45,451 bases of DNA from Bacteroidales bacterium UBA5281 (GCA_002410555.1 DHSR01000046.1:416-45866); one strand, 5' to 3'. Shown: positions 34,119-43,164, counted from the stretch's first letter. The notes: a model not told the origin generated them from the sequence alone. Translations and numbers: made by a program.

Positions 34119-34935
34119 CTGGGAGCCCGTCGGTATTGGTAACGATACCAGATAAACTACCTTCAGCGGCTGTGCTTATACCCAGTTTAACATCTGCCAG
34201 TTGTCCCAATGTCATTCCTGTCTGTCCGGGATCGGTGGTAGGCAGATCAAAATCGAAAGATGTATCATAACTTACATAAAGCCTTGCTCTTACATCTCCC
34301 TGGGCCAATGTAGAGGCTTCAAAATTGAAGTGGTTCTCGAAGGTGTTTGTACTAAATATGTGCTCAACCATTACACAAATATTTTCCCCATTATAAACAA
34401 AGGGCTCTGTCAGTTCAAACAGCATTTCCTGATCAATACCGCCATTCAGCACCAAGCCCCCCTCATAAACCAACGTAAAGTCCTCAAGCGGAATCCAAAA
34501 ACCGGCTTCTTCCGACAAGGATGATTGGCTTGTATTACATATCCATACCTTAAAAGTCTCTGTATCAATTATGTTAGGGTAATTTGTGGTGATGGTTTTG
34601 TAGATGTATTTAACCTGCTCAATTAAACAGGGTTCATGCCCAATTTCTTCAGCAGTGTATATGCTCTGCGTAAGAGAAGTATTCATGTAAAAGTCAACAG
34701 GATAGTTATAGGAACCCCAGGGTGAAGAATTGGTACCTATATTTATCCATTCCGTCACATCACGGGATGAAACGGATGCTGGCGACTGAATTCTACTGGG
34801 AATGGAGAAACCATTCTCTGTATTTTGATGGTTCGATTTTACAGGGTGGTTACTAATGGAAGTAACCTGCCCCTGCAAAACTCCCTGAAAGGCTGATACG
34901 CATAACAGCATCAGGAAAACAATTGATTTTCTCAT
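34048..34935 (-). CDS. T9SS-targeted surface protein, N-terminal portion (before frameshift)
   Basis: A 295-codon frame with a signal peptide (MRKSIVFLMLLCVSAFQG, cleavage near LQGQ) followed by a ~230-residue beta-rich domain and the beginning of a carboxypeptidase-regulatory-like domain (LSGIVTNTDGLPVVNTLV). The reading then runs out of homology (RYRPGNLFQCIRPL), while the expected continuation LGTDLETYSNASG is present one base out of phase in the overlapping frame. Removing one T near 34100 (ATACTTAGG) would restore a single 1139-residue protein. The gene lies 44 bases after the delta-60 repeat protein gene on the same strand, probably one operon. Confidence 0.85.
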   Translation of the reverse strand: MRKSIVFLMLLCVSAFQGVLQGQVTSISNHPVKSNHQNTENGFSIPSRIQSPASVSSRDVTEWINIGTNSSPWGSYNYPVDFYMNTSLTQSIYTAEEIGHEPCLIEQVKYIYKTITTNYPNIIDTETFKVWICNTSQSSLSEEAGFWIPLEDFTLVYEGGLVLNGGIDQEMLFELTEPFVYNGENICVMVEHIFSTNTFENHFNFEASTLAQGDVRARLYVSYDTSFDFDLPTTDPGQTGMTLGQLADVKLGISTAAEGSLSGIVTNTDGLPVVNTLVKILRYRPGNLFQCIRPL

Positions 34936-34979
34936 TGAATTAATTTAATATTGAATTGGATTTGATTCGTCTTTTGGCA

Positions 34980-37145
34980 CTATTTTTTTAAGAATTTTGA
35001 AGATGTAACCTGTCCATCTTTTTCGATCTCAATAATATACATTCCGCTGTTGCTTTTACGTATATCAATTGGAGTAGCTACGTTTGTGATCACAGATGAA
35101 TAAACTATTTTACCATTCATATCAATGATTCTCAGACTTGAACCCAAGAGATTATCACCTGCAATTTCAAACTGACCTTTGCCGGGATTTGGGAAAACTA
35201 CCAGTGGGCTTACTTCGATGTTATCCATTGAAACAACCAGGGTAGTGAAATCTTTTATGGTTGCAGGCCCCCATTCGCCAGTTGCGTTTTTGCAGGTAGC
35301 GATGGCTTTGTACTCGGTATTGCTTTCGAGATCAGGCCATACCCAGTTATCGGTTTCATAGAGAGGATATCCGTCATTCTGGAAATATTCAATTGCTGCT
35401 TCCTCGCCAATCTCATCAAAATAAGTTTTGGTCATCAATCCATCATGAAACTCAGCAGTTTCAGAATTGGGCGTAACGATCATCCTTACGGAAGTAGCAG
35501 TGATTTCTGTTAAATCAATGGTGGCAGTGGCAACTCCGGTACCGCCGCCTGCCAGGGTTTGTACAAATGTGGAATCATAGGGAGCTTCAAAGCCATCATA
35601 GCCTATGCTAACGGTATATACAAAGTATTCGGTGTTGGGAGTTAACTCTGTAAAGTGGTGAGTAAGGGTTTCATCAGCTTGGATTCCAAATGCTTTGATT
35701 AATGCTGCCTCTGTACCAAACATAGGAAGCCATTGCTGCATGTCAGCAGGGGTCATGATAACAAAATAAAATGTGTCACAAAGATCATTCGGTGCAAGCG
35801 TAGCATCTAAAGAAGTAGTTTCAATATTGTCAAATGTTACATCTACTGCGGGTAATTCCACCGGAGCATCTCCCAAAAGTCTTATAACTAAGAAGTTATA
35901 TACACCAGCGGGTGAAGTTGAATACCCTCCAATCAGAATATTTCCATCCTCCTGAACCAAAATAGTGGAAGAATTGTCATCGCTGTTAAAAGGATCCATC
36001 CTTACAAAACCATCGTTACCAAACAAAACATCAGAAGTTCCATCAGAATTTATTCTGCACGCATATATATCATATATTCCGTTCGAATAATCCACCATCT
36101 GACCGGTGAAAATTATTTTACCGTCATTTTGGATGTCAATGTCTTCAATGTAAGTGGCTTGTTCCGTTAAGCGGTAAAAAGCAATTCCTTCTGTTCCAAA
36201 AGTATCATCAAAATTACCATCACTGTCCAGCCGAACGATGGCCGCATCATATTCAGGAATCCCGGTAAGAATGGCAAATTCTTTGTGACCCCCAATTACA
36301 ATTTTTCCATCATCCTGTATATTCAGGGCCGTACCAAAATCAGCAAGACCACCCAGGTCTAAAGTCAGATAGCCATTCAACGCAAAACCTGCATCTAACT
36401 GTCCATCAGAAGTATAACGGGCAATGGCCATGTCGTAAAAGGTAATACTACTATAAATGAAACCTGCGGCCACTATTTTTCCATCAGCCTGAATATCAAT
36501 ATCCTGAATAAAAGATGAGGCATCAAGTCCGGATTCATCCAGCAGAGGAGTAATGGTATAGCCGTTATCACCAAAAGAGATATCTATGGTTCCATCACTA
36601 TTCAATCTTGCCAATGCGAAATTATCAGAAGCATATCCACCAACAACAATCTTTCCATCATCCAGGATAACGGCCTGTTCGATATTGCTAAGGTTTTCAA
36701 GCTGAATAATACCATTGACTCCAAATGTAGGATCCAGTTCACCAATGGAAGTATAACGAACAACCGTCGCATAATAATCCGACCCGTCAAAGACACGTCC
36801 CGCAAGGATGATGCTACCATCGTCCTGAACGGCTACAGAAACTCCAAAATCAGAATTGGCAATGGTGGTATTAACGATGCCCTCATAACCAAAATCGGCA
36901 TCCAGGGTACCATCTGTGTTGTAGCGGGCAAGTGTGAATTTATAAGTTCCGAAGCGGGCCTGCCCACCTAATAATATCTTACCATCCCGCTGAATTGCCA
37001 TGCTGTTAGCCATGCAAAAATCAGTACCTATAGCAGTTAATACAACACCACTGGTGCCGAAGTCCGGGTCATAATCGCCGGGATTCTGAGCATAGAGGCC
37101 CAAAGAAATAAGTGAAGCAATAATTAAAAAGTAAAAATGTTTCAT
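34980..37145 (-). CDS. Delta-60 repeat protein with T9SS sorting domain
   Basis: A 721-residue secreted protein. Signal peptide at residues 1-19 (cleavage at LYAQ). Residues ~20-430 hold about seven copies of the ~55-residue delta-60 repeat (TIGR02608 type) with patterns such as DGTLDADFGYEGIV, DGTIDISFGDNGY and QDDGKIVIGGH, predicted to form a beta-propeller. Two Fn3-like or strand-rich segments follow (~445-620), then a type A sorting domain (VVFPNPGKGQFEI to SSKFLKK). It is exported by the type IX system and surface-attached. Start at 37145 is chosen because MKHFYFLIIASL is a clean signal peptide; a start at 37172 adds nine residues. The role is unknown, perhaps adhesion; it precedes the frameshifted adhesin gene. 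Confidence 0.9.
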   Translation of the reverse strand: MKHFYFLIIASLISLGLYAQNPGDYDPDFGTSGVVLTAIGTDFCMANSMAIQRDGKILLGGQARFGTYKFTLARYNTDGTLDADFGYEGIVNTTIANSDFGVSVAVQDDGSIILAGRVFDGSDYYATVVRYTSIGELDPTFGVNGIIQLENLSNIEQAVILDDGKIVVGGYASDNFALARLNSDGTIDISFGDNGYTITPLLDESGLDASSFIQDIDIQADGKIVAAGFIYSSITFYDMAIARYTSDGQLDAGFALNGYLTLDLGGLADFGTALNIQDDGKIVIGGHKEFAILTGIPEYDAAIVRLDSDGNFDDTFGTEGIAFYRLTEQATYIEDIDIQNDGKIIFTGQMVDYSNGIYDIYACRINSDGTSDVLFGNDGFVRMDPFNSDDNSSTILVQEDGNILIGGYSTSPAGVYNFLVIRLLGDAPVELPAVDVTFDNIETTSLDATLAPNDLCDTFYFVIMTPADMQQWLPMFGTEAALIKAFGIQADETLTHHFTELTPNTEYFVYTVSIGYDGFEAPYDSTFVQTLAGGGTGVATATIDLTEITATSVRMIVTPNSETAEFHDGLMTKTYFDEIGEEAAIEYFQNDGYPLYETDNWVWPDLESNTEYKAIATCKNATGEWGPATIKDFTTLVVSMDNIEVSPLVVFPNPGKGQFEIAGDNLLGSSLRIIDMNGKIVYSSVITNVATPIDIRKSNSGMYIIEIEKDGQVTSSKFLKK

Positions 37146-37193
37146 GATTGAAAATATTTGAGGTTTGTGCAATCAAATGGCTGATCACGAATG

Positions 37194-37201
37194 CAAAAAT
37201 A
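37194..37201 (-). promoter_or_regulatory. -7 promoter box for the delta-60 repeat protein gene
   Basis: TATTTTTG on the minus strand, 48 bases before the start at 37145. Confidence 0.45.
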
Positions 37202-37474
37202 AAATTGCAAACCAGATACCTTTATTATTGTGCCATATCATGACCACCACGATGGAATTATTAACCATAACATTACCAATACAACAATCATTATATTAAT
37301 AATAATCAATTACTTACATTTATATTCGCTTTGTTTCACCGCATGACCCAGAGCCCCTAAAATCCAGGTATATTATGTTTTCATACCGCACTGGACTGAA
37401 AATTAAATATAGAAAGAAATCATACCATTCACACATAATCAGGTTAGAGAATTAATTTTATAAAACTGAAACCT
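37202..37474. other. Gene-free divergent gap
   Basis: AT-rich DNA between the divergent delta-60 and mtnA genes. No frame, repeat or palindrome of note. Confidence 0.5.
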
Positions 37475-37482
37475 TACCTTTG
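37475..37482 (+). promoter_or_regulatory. -7 promoter box for mtnA
   Basis: TACCTTTG, 25 bases before the start codon at 37508, giving a leader of about 20 bases. Confidence 0.65.
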
Positions 37483-37507
37483 TCCATGAAAGTCCAATTA
37501 AAGAAAC

Positions 37508-38524
37508 ATGAAAGTCGGCGACACCCATTACCAAACCATCTGGCTTAAGGGATCGGTGGTATATATGATAGATCAAAATCTGCTGCCATTTACTTTTTCC
37601 ATTAAAAAGTGTATTCACTGGGAAGAAACTGCTGAGGCCATCCATACGATGACAGTAAGGGGCGCAGGTGCCATTGGTGCCGCTGCCGGTTTTGCTATGG
37701 CACAGGCTTATCAGGCCGGTTGTGATCCTGAACTGGCGCGGGTTAGCATCCGCTCAACCCGGCCTACCGCGCACGATCTTTTTTATGGCGTGGAAAAAGT
37801 TTTTGAGGCCGGCAAAGTCTCCATCAATGCAGCCATGGCAACAGCTCAGAAACTTGCAGATGAAAACAAAGAAGCTGCCCGGAAAATCGGGAGCTTCGGA
37901 GAATCCTTAATTGAAAATGATTCCCGGATTCTTACACATTGCAACGCCGGCTGGCTCGCTTTTGTAGATTATGGTAGTGCCCTCTCTCCTATATATCAAG
38001 CCCATAGGATGAATAAAAAAGTCATGGTTTATGTGGATGAAACCCGTCCCCGCAGTCAGGGTGCACGGCTCACCGCATGGGAATTGATGAACGAAGGTAT
38101 TGAACATCTTATCGTTCCCGACAATGCCGGTGCTTATCTGATGTCGCAGCAAAAGGTGGACCTTCTTATTGTAGGGGCAGACCGGATTGCAGCCAATGGT
38201 GATGCCGCCAATAAAATAGGAACTTTAGAAAAAGCCATTGTAGCCCGGCATTTCGGCGTACCATTTTATGTTGCTGCACCATACTCAACCTTCGATTTTA
38301 ATACCCTCACCGGAGATGACATTGAAATAGAATACCGCAGCTCCGAAGAGGTTAACCATCAAACCGGGCCCGATGCCAAAGGCCAGCTTCATACCATACG
38401 GGTGAGTAATCCCGGCTCTAATGCACTTAACCCCGCTTTTGATGTAACCCCGGCCGCACTAATCAGCGGGTTTATTACAGAAAAAGGGATAGTGCGCCCG
38501 GAAAATATCCGGGATATCCAGTAA
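37508..38524 (+). CDS. mtnA: S-methyl-5-thioribose-1-phosphate isomerase
   Basis: A 338-residue member of the eIF2B-related aldose-ketose isomerase family. It converts methylthioribose 1-phosphate to methylthioribulose 1-phosphate in methionine salvage. The catalytic Cys145 (THCNAGWLAF) and Asp225 (VGADRIAANGDAANKIGT) are present, as is the N-terminal VRGAGAIGAAAGF motif (50-62) and ETRPRSQGARLTAWEL (178-193). Other methionine-salvage genes are absent from the window, so it may instead serve a truncated 5-deoxyribose or methylthio shunt. Single gene with its own promoter. Confidence 0.95.
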   Translation: MKVGDTHYQTIWLKGSVVYMIDQNLLPFTFSIKKCIHWEETAEAIHTMTVRGAGAIGAAAGFAMAQAYQAGCDPELARVSIRSTRPTAHDLFYGVEKVFEAGKVSINAAMATAQKLADENKEAARKIGSFGESLIENDSRILTHCNAGWLAFVDYGSALSPIYQAHRMNKKVMVYVDETRPRSQGARLTAWELMNEGIEHLIVPDNAGAYLMSQQKVDLLIVGADRIAANGDAANKIGTLEKAIVARHFGVPFYVAAPYSTFDFNTLTGDDIEIEYRSSEEVNHQTGPDAKGQLHTIRVSNPGSNALNPAFDVTPAALISGFITEKGIVRPENIRDIQ

Positions 38525-38606
38525 TTGCGGTTAACAAATTAGTTCGATAATCTTAGCATAACCAATACCGGCGAAGTATTTCAAGGATTATGGCTTACAC
38601 GATGAT

Positions 38607-38630
38607 TTAAAAAAAGCATTCAAAAATGCT
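38607..38630 (-). terminator. Terminator overlapping the stop of the small outer-membrane protein gene
   Basis: AGCATT (38615-38620) pairs with AATGCT (38625-38630) around CAAA, followed on the minus strand by a T-run (complement of 38608-38615). The stem includes two bases of the TAG stop. Confidence 0.7.
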
Positions 38631-39336
38631 AAAATGTAAATCCAACCCGGAAGCTAATGGCACCATTGTTTTCTCGGGTAACATTCGCGTAACCCCCATA
38701 TATTATATAAAAATCCATTTGCTGAAATTCATAACCCAGGCTCAAATATACCTGAGCTCCTTCAGGCAGCCTGAAAGTTATTCCAAGATTAGGTGCTATC
38801 AATAAACCCACATCTTTTAACCCATTCGTAGCATTTAAAGAGGTGCCGACCTGAGCAGAAACAAAGGGGCTTACTTTACTGTCCATCAGCTCTCCCCTGA
38901 TATCAATGTAAACAGGCACCAAAGTAGCTTTTAAGTCGGGATATTGCCGAACACCCAAACCTGCTCCCAGAAAAAATACAGGATAAAACCGATAGCCTAC
39001 AGACAAATTGATCAGCAGCCGGTCAAGACCATAGTCGCCGCTCCCTTTATTGTATCCTAAAGCTCCATTGCCCTCAAATCCGGATTTTAATACTTTTTGC
39101 TGCTTAGCACTAAGCATCACTTTTTCTTTGGTTATTCTCTCTATCTCATTCATTTTGATGTTAAATATTTTGTGTTCAGCAGTTTCTATCTTCATGGAAA
39201 CTCCCGGTATCTGTTCCACAATTATTCCACTCAAAACCTCACCATTTTTCAAGTAGATGACATCCTGGTATACTTCCTGTGAATAAACCATAATGCCTGA
39301 TAAAAATAAACACCAGCAAATAAATAATCTTTTCAT
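38629..39336 (-). CDS. Small outer-membrane beta-barrel protein with N-terminal SH3-like segment
   Basis: A 235-residue exported protein. Signal peptide at residues 1-19 (cleavage at VYSQ). Residues 22-72 form a small strand-rich segment (DVIYLKNGEVLSGIIVEQ, then a KMNEIERITKE region) of the kind often found at the front of Bacteroidota envelope proteins. Residues ~95-235 have alternating hydrophobic strands (INLSVGYRFYPVFFLGAGLG) and end in SFRVGFTF, with the C-terminal Phe of outer-membrane barrels. Function unknown; probably an 8-stranded porin-like or surface-stress protein. Single gene with a -7 box at 39387-39394 and its own terminator. Confidence 0.8.
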   Translation of the reverse strand: MKRLFICWCLFLSGIMVYSQEVYQDVIYLKNGEVLSGIIVEQIPGVSMKIETAEHKIFNIKMNEIERITKEKVMLSAKQQKVLKSGFEGNGALGYNKGSGDYGLDRLLINLSVGYRFYPVFFLGAGLGVRQYPDLKATLVPVYIDIRGELMDSKVSPFVSAQVGTSLNATNGLKDVGLLIAPNLGITFRLPEGAQVYLSLGYEFQQMDFYIIYGGYANVTRENNGAISFRVGFTF

Positions 39337-39386
39337 TGTTAGAAGTTTAATAAATCCTGAGCCGCACCTGTTGTCTTCTGAATATA

Positions 39387-39394
39387 CAAATCTA
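39387..39394 (-). promoter_or_regulatory. -7 promoter box for the small outer-membrane protein gene
   Basis: TAGATTTG on the minus strand, 50 bases before the start at 39336. Confidence 0.5.
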
Positions 39395-39893
39395 TGGAAA
39401 TATTTTGATTTGTAACATTTTGGCAGAACTATCCCTGTATTTTCTTTCTGTAGTGACCGGAGAATTTCAAATATTCTTCGTTTGTTCTGAATGACAGTGC
39501 CTTACGGAGGTTTTGGGTTACTGGGGGTGGGAATTAAGAGCATTACGAAGTGAAGTGAAATAATCTCATCCATTTATAATAGTTTTAACCGGTTACTACT
39601 GATATCCTTTATATATTTAGGTTAGATTAAAATCCTTCCAGGATTATACCAAAGCTAATTCTCATTATGACAGAGCCTGCTTAAAAATATTATATCATTG
39701 TTTACCCTTTGGTCATATGCAGGATTTGCTCGCAATACATTCTCTTTTCATGCTTTTAAGCAGACCAGAATAAACCTGTAAATCTTGTAAATCCCACCTG
39801 TCCATAAAGGCAAACCACAGGCAGGCCTGCCAGTATAAGCAGTCAGGAGATAATAGCCGGTTAGAGGTTTTCAGCAGGCCTTATACAATGGAG
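39395..39893. other. Gene-free gap with dispersed motifs
   Basis: No credible reading frame. It contains ATTCTTCGTTTGTTCTGAAT (39473-39492), a relative of the widespread TCATTCTGA-type intergenic repeat; CTTGTAAATCCC (39783-39794), related to motifs at 7.7 and 45.1 kb; and a perfect 12-base palindrome GGCAGGCCTGCC at 39820-39831. Confidence 0.45.
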
Positions 39894-39930
39894 AAAAAAA
39901 TCCGGGAATATTCTACATGAACATTCCCGG
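39894..39930 (-). terminator. Terminator of the nirK operon
   Basis: Perfect 8-bp stem CCGGGAAT (39902-39909) / ATTCCCGG (39923-39930), followed on the minus strand by seven Ts (complement of 39894-39900). It is 27 bases past the SCO gene stop. Confidence 0.9.
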
Positions 39931-39957
39931 TTTGCTCTTATCAAACTGATGAAAACC

Positions 39958-40584
39958 CTAAAGCAACTTCCTGATTTCCAAAAGACTTTGTTGCGGATCA
40001 ACATTCAGACCCATTTGCTGATAAACCAGCTCGCCTTCAGGGTTCAAAATATGGATGATGTTTGAGTGATCGAACCCGCCTCCTTCGGTAGGCTGAATTC
40101 TGACTCCCAACACATTGGCCATCTCCATGGTAGCAGACTGATCGGAACGAATCAGCTCCCAATTATCTTTTAATTGATGATCAGCCGCATATTTTTTCAT
40201 CTGCCCGGGAGTGTCCCTTTTGATATCCATGGTAATCAACAAGAACTGGACTTTTTTCTGCTCTTCCGGGCTTAAACCGGCCTCTATGTTTTTCATATCG
40301 GCGGTAATGCGTGGGCAGGCAGAAGCACAATTGCTAAAAAACATTGAGGCTACCACCACTTTTCCATGATAGGCTTCAAGTTTTTTTACATCATTTCTCT
40401 CCGTTTCCCAATCAGAAGTAAGCAAATAGAGAGAGTTGTCAGATACCGGGAGGGGTTCAGTAACCGGGGATGAATCCGTTTTACAGCATGAACTTTCCTC
40501 TTTTTGTTGTGTGCATGCAAATGTCAGCAATAGTATGGCTGACATCAGGGGAACTATTATTGATCTTCTGTTCATTGAGTTCAT
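39958..40584 (-). CDS. SCO1/SenC family copper chaperone lipoprotein
   Basis: A 208-residue thioredoxin-fold protein anchored as a lipoprotein (lipobox LTFAC, Cys24). The copper-binding residues are Cys86 and Cys90 (SNCASACP) and His173 (GGFDHSN). SCO proteins deliver copper or reduce thiols during assembly of copper enzymes, usually cytochrome oxidase CuA. Here the gene is last in an operon with nirK (30 bases after the SUMF1-like gene), so the likely client is the copper nitrite reductase. The extra CC pair at residues 33-34 near the anchor could add another copper or redox site. An internal ATG at 40575 is a possible alternative start. Confidence 0.93.
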   Translation of the reverse strand: MNSMNRRSIIVPLMSAILLLTFACTQQKEESSCCKTDSSPVTEPLPVSDNSLYLLTSDWETERNDVKKLEAYHGKVVVASMFFSNCASACPRITADMKNIEAGLSPEEQKKVQFLLITMDIKRDTPGQMKKYAADHQLKDNWELIRSDQSATMEMANVLGVRIQPTEGGGFDHSNIIHILNPEGELVYQQMGLNVDPQQSLLEIRKLL

Positions 40585-40614
40585 TTTTTTTAGAGTTAAA
40601 TACTTTAATAGATC

Positions 40615-41412
40615 TTACTTCGCCTCCGAAATGTTTTCAACATCACTTACACATCTGAAACCCAGATTCTGGAGCACATGTCCGGCTTTCAGGCTCGAGC
40701 GAAGGGCGTATCTTAGAAAGGCTGCATAATTTTCCACATCGCCGGATTGCGCCCCGCCTCCTCCACAAAACAGATCATTCCCAGATCCGGTATTGCCACG
40801 GGACCCTCCACTGGAGAGGCTGCTGTTGAAATCATAGGTCCATTCCCAGATTAACCCATGCATGTCCCAAATTCCATAAAAATTCTGTTTTGTAGAACCT
40901 ATATCAGGAATGGGTTTTTGTTGAGGCCTGGAAGTAACCATAAGTATCCATTGCTGAAAATCTTTCTCTTTACTTCCATCTGCCGACTTAAGCCCAGCAG
41001 CGGCTACCCGCTCCCATTCATCCGTAGTAGGCAGTCGCTTGCCCTGACATTCGCAAAACTTTTGTGCTGCAAACCAGGAAACATTCACCACAGGACTATC
41101 TTTTAACTTGTCTTCAAATGAATTTTCATCATTCCAATGTCTGAGGTATCCTTTATCAGCAAATAGACTTTTTACGCGCAGCTTCCCCCATTCAGGATTA
41201 TCCCGAACGAATTTTTTGAACTCCTGATTGGTTACCGGATAACGGTCTATATAAAATGCGCCCGTTGTTTTAAAATTATTATTCCCGGAATAAAGGGGCA
41301 GGTATTTACCCTCCGGAATCAGTTCCATCGTTTTCATCTCATTGTGCTGTTGAGCATTGAGCTGAAAACTAATGAGACCTAGTAAAGCCAGATTCCTGAT
41401 TGAGAAATTCAT
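40615..41412 (-). CDS. SUMF1/FGE-like domain protein associated with nirK
   Basis: A 265-residue exported protein with a signal peptide (residues 1-20, cleavage at LNAQ). The remainder is a formylglycine-generating-enzyme (SUMF1) fold: FYIDRYPVTNQEFKKFV, VVNVSWFAAQKFCECQGKRL, LPTTDEWERVAAAG, GIWDMHGLIWEWTYDF, and the closing LGFRCVSD. The paired active-site cysteines of true FGE, normally after the GGS(W/Y) stretch, are not there: only LFCGGGGAQSG is seen, then NYAAFLRYALRSS. It is therefore unlikely to make formylglycine; a binding or assembly role in the nitrite reductase system is more plausible. The gene starts one base after the nirK stop, so the two are tightly coupled. Confidence 0.88.
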   Translation of the reverse strand: MNFSIRNLALLGLISFQLNAQQHNEMKTMELIPEGKYLPLYSGNNNFKTTGAFYIDRYPVTNQEFKKFVRDNPEWGKLRVKSLFADKGYLRHWNDENSFEDKLKDSPVVNVSWFAAQKFCECQGKRLPTTDEWERVAAAGLKSADGSKEKDFQQWILMVTSRPQQKPIPDIGSTKQNFYGIWDMHGLIWEWTYDFNSSLSSGGSRGNTGSGNDLFCGGGGAQSGDVENYAAFLRYALRSSLKAGHVLQNLGFRCVSDVENISEAK

Positions 41413-41413
41413 G

Positions 41414-42871
41414 TTATTTCCTGAGTTTTTTTACCTGTTCTTCTGTAATCTTTACATCTACTCCGTCAAAAGTGTTGTAAATATATGTGAGTACCGAAAC
41501 CACCTCTGAGTCAGTGAGAGCCTGTTTGGGCATTACACTGTTATATTTAACTCCATTTACAGTAATTTCGCCGGCCAGACCGTTAACAACTGCATTTATT
41601 GCATTTTCTGGTTTGCCCAGGATGTAATCAGACTTTGCCACTGGTGGAAAAACAGCCGTAACCCCTTTGCCATCATATAAATGACATGCGGCGCAATTCA
41701 CATCATACAAATTCTTTCCTGCAATTAGCATTTCTTCTTTGGTAATGGCCCGGTATCCCCGCTTCTTTTTATAAACATTTATGGCCTCAGCAGAGGGCTG
41801 ATAAATACCTGGTTCGGATTTGCCAGAATAGATTCGCTTATTTTCTTCCCCATCTACTTCCAGAATTCCCAGCGCTCCTTTATTAAAAGCCCTGAAAATA
41901 GAATGGTCTACCAGAATAAACTTACCGGGTACCTCCACTTTAAATTCAGTAATGGTAGAACCTCCTGCCGGAATCATAGTGGTTTGAATATCATGATTCA
42001 TGGTAGACCCACCTTCAATGTACACGTTATCAAACACTTCGCCAATAAGGTGAAAGCTTGATGCCAGATTGGGTCCACCGTTGCCAACGAACAGGCGCAC
42101 CGTTTCTCCTGCGGTTGCCTTTAAACTTCGCTCTCCTGTAAGCGCACCAACATGTCCATTAAATACAACATAGTCGGGTTGTTCTTTAATGGCTTTGGCC
42201 ATATTGAAGGGTTGCAATCCCGATTCGCCATAATCGCCATCGGTATAAAAATCACCCTGCATCACATAATATTCCTTATCTACTTTCGACATTCCACCCT
42301 TAGGTTCCACCAGAATCAGTCCATACATCCCATTTGCAATATGCATGCCCACAGGTGCTGTTGCGCAGTGATAAACAAATAAGCCGGGATTAATGGCTGT
42401 AAAATTGAAAACAGCTTCGTATCCCGGTGCTACATAGGTAGCTTCAGCACCTCCACCCTGTCCGGTAACAGCATGAAGATCAATGTTATGAGGCAATTTG
42501 TTGTCGGGATGGTTCTTGAGGTGGAACTCTACATAATCCCCTTCCCTTATTCGGATAAAAGACCCGGGAACCGTTCCGCCAAACGTCCAGAATACATAAT
42601 TTACTCCATCAGCCAGCTCCATTTCCATCTCAATTATTTCCAGATCAACAATCACTTTGGTGGCGTAATTTCGGGTTATTGGTGGCGGGACAAAGGGAGG
42701 ATCAGTCAGTTGAGCAATTTCCTCTCCTTTGATGTCTGTAACATTCTCCAACCGGCCTATCTTGCCGGTTTCTGATTTTCGCTGCGGTCCACCACAACCT
42801 GCAAAAAACATGAGCAGAAATAAGGTAATGAAATAAGTGGCATTAGAGCCAATGGTATACGCTTTCTTCAT
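41414..42871 (-). CDS. nirK: Copper nitrite reductase fused to cytochrome c
   Basis: A 485-residue periplasmic lipoprotein (lipobox FAGC, Cys26) reducing nitrite to nitric oxide. Two cupredoxin domains carry all ligands: type 1 copper His128, Cys169, His177 and Met182; type 2 copper His133, His168 and His323; catalytic Asp131 and His274. The motifs are LPHNIDLHAV, YHCATAPVGMHIANGM, SSFHLIGE and VDHSIFRAF. Residues ~380-485 add a class I cytochrome c domain with heme motif CAACH (393-397) and likely Met447 ligand (NSVMPKQ), giving a built-in electron donor. It is first in an operon with the SUMF1-like and SCO genes. The promoter carries a perfect palindrome at 42908-42927, so repression relieved by nitrite or nitric oxide is likely. 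Confidence 0.96.
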   Translation of the reverse strand: MKKAYTIGSNATYFITLFLLMFFAGCGGPQRKSETGKIGRLENVTDIKGEEIAQLTDPPFVPPPITRNYATKVIVDLEIIEMEMELADGVNYVFWTFGGTVPGSFIRIREGDYVEFHLKNHPDNKLPHNIDLHAVTGQGGGAEATYVAPGYEAVFNFTAINPGLFVYHCATAPVGMHIANGMYGLILVEPKGGMSKVDKEYYVMQGDFYTDGDYGESGLQPFNMAKAIKEQPDYVVFNGHVGALTGERSLKATAGETVRLFVGNGGPNLASSFHLIGEVFDNVYIEGGSTMNHDIQTTMIPAGGSTITEFKVEVPGKFILVDHSIFRAFNKGALGILEVDGEENKRIYSGKSEPGIYQPSAEAINVYKKKRGYRAITKEEMLIAGKNLYDVNCAACHLYDGKGVTAVFPPVAKSDYILGKPENAINAVVNGLAGEITVNGVKYNSVMPKQALTDSEVVSVLTYIYNTFDGVDVKITEEQVKKLRK

Positions 42872-42896
42872 GTGTATGGGTTTTAAAAGTTGGCAA

Positions 42897-42904
42897 CAAA
42901 TATA
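42897..42904 (-). promoter_or_regulatory. -7 promoter box of nirK
   Basis: TATATTTG on the minus strand, 25 bases before the nirK start codon and three bases downstream of the palindrome at 42908-42927. Confidence 0.65.
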
Positions 42905-42907
42905 CAG

Positions 42908-42927
42908 GTAATTAAGTTCTTAATTAC
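42908..42927. promoter_or_regulatory. Palindromic operator overlapping the nirK core promoter
   Basis: GTAATTAAG (42908-42916), two bases TT, CTTAATTAC (42919-42927): perfect 9-bp arms. It occupies the spacer just upstream of the nirK -7 box, where a bound repressor would block RNA polymerase. Size and symmetry fit a dimeric regulator; Rrf2/NsrR-type or Crp/FNR-type regulators of nitrogen-oxide metabolism are candidates, but the sequence does not match a consensus I can name with confidence. Confidence 0.75.
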
Positions 42928-43164
42928 TTGTATGATAATTTTAATTTCAAGCTTTTCCATAAATTACCAGTAATCTACTGACCCAGGGTGACTAAGCTGA
43001 TGAAATCAACCGGTTAATGCCAGACAAACATGTCAAACAACCCCGTTTGAATCAAATTATGCTATAAATGCAACATTTTTAATCTATTTATGTTGAATGA
43101 TTGCAAACAATTCTCTTTTGGTAAAGTCGGATTTTAGCTTAACATTAAAACATCACCTCCCCTG

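Noticed and set aside
39820..39831. Palindrome GGCAGGCCTGCC as an operator
   Set aside because: More than 400 bases from the nearest promoter box and inside a gap full of dispersed repeats; likely incidental.
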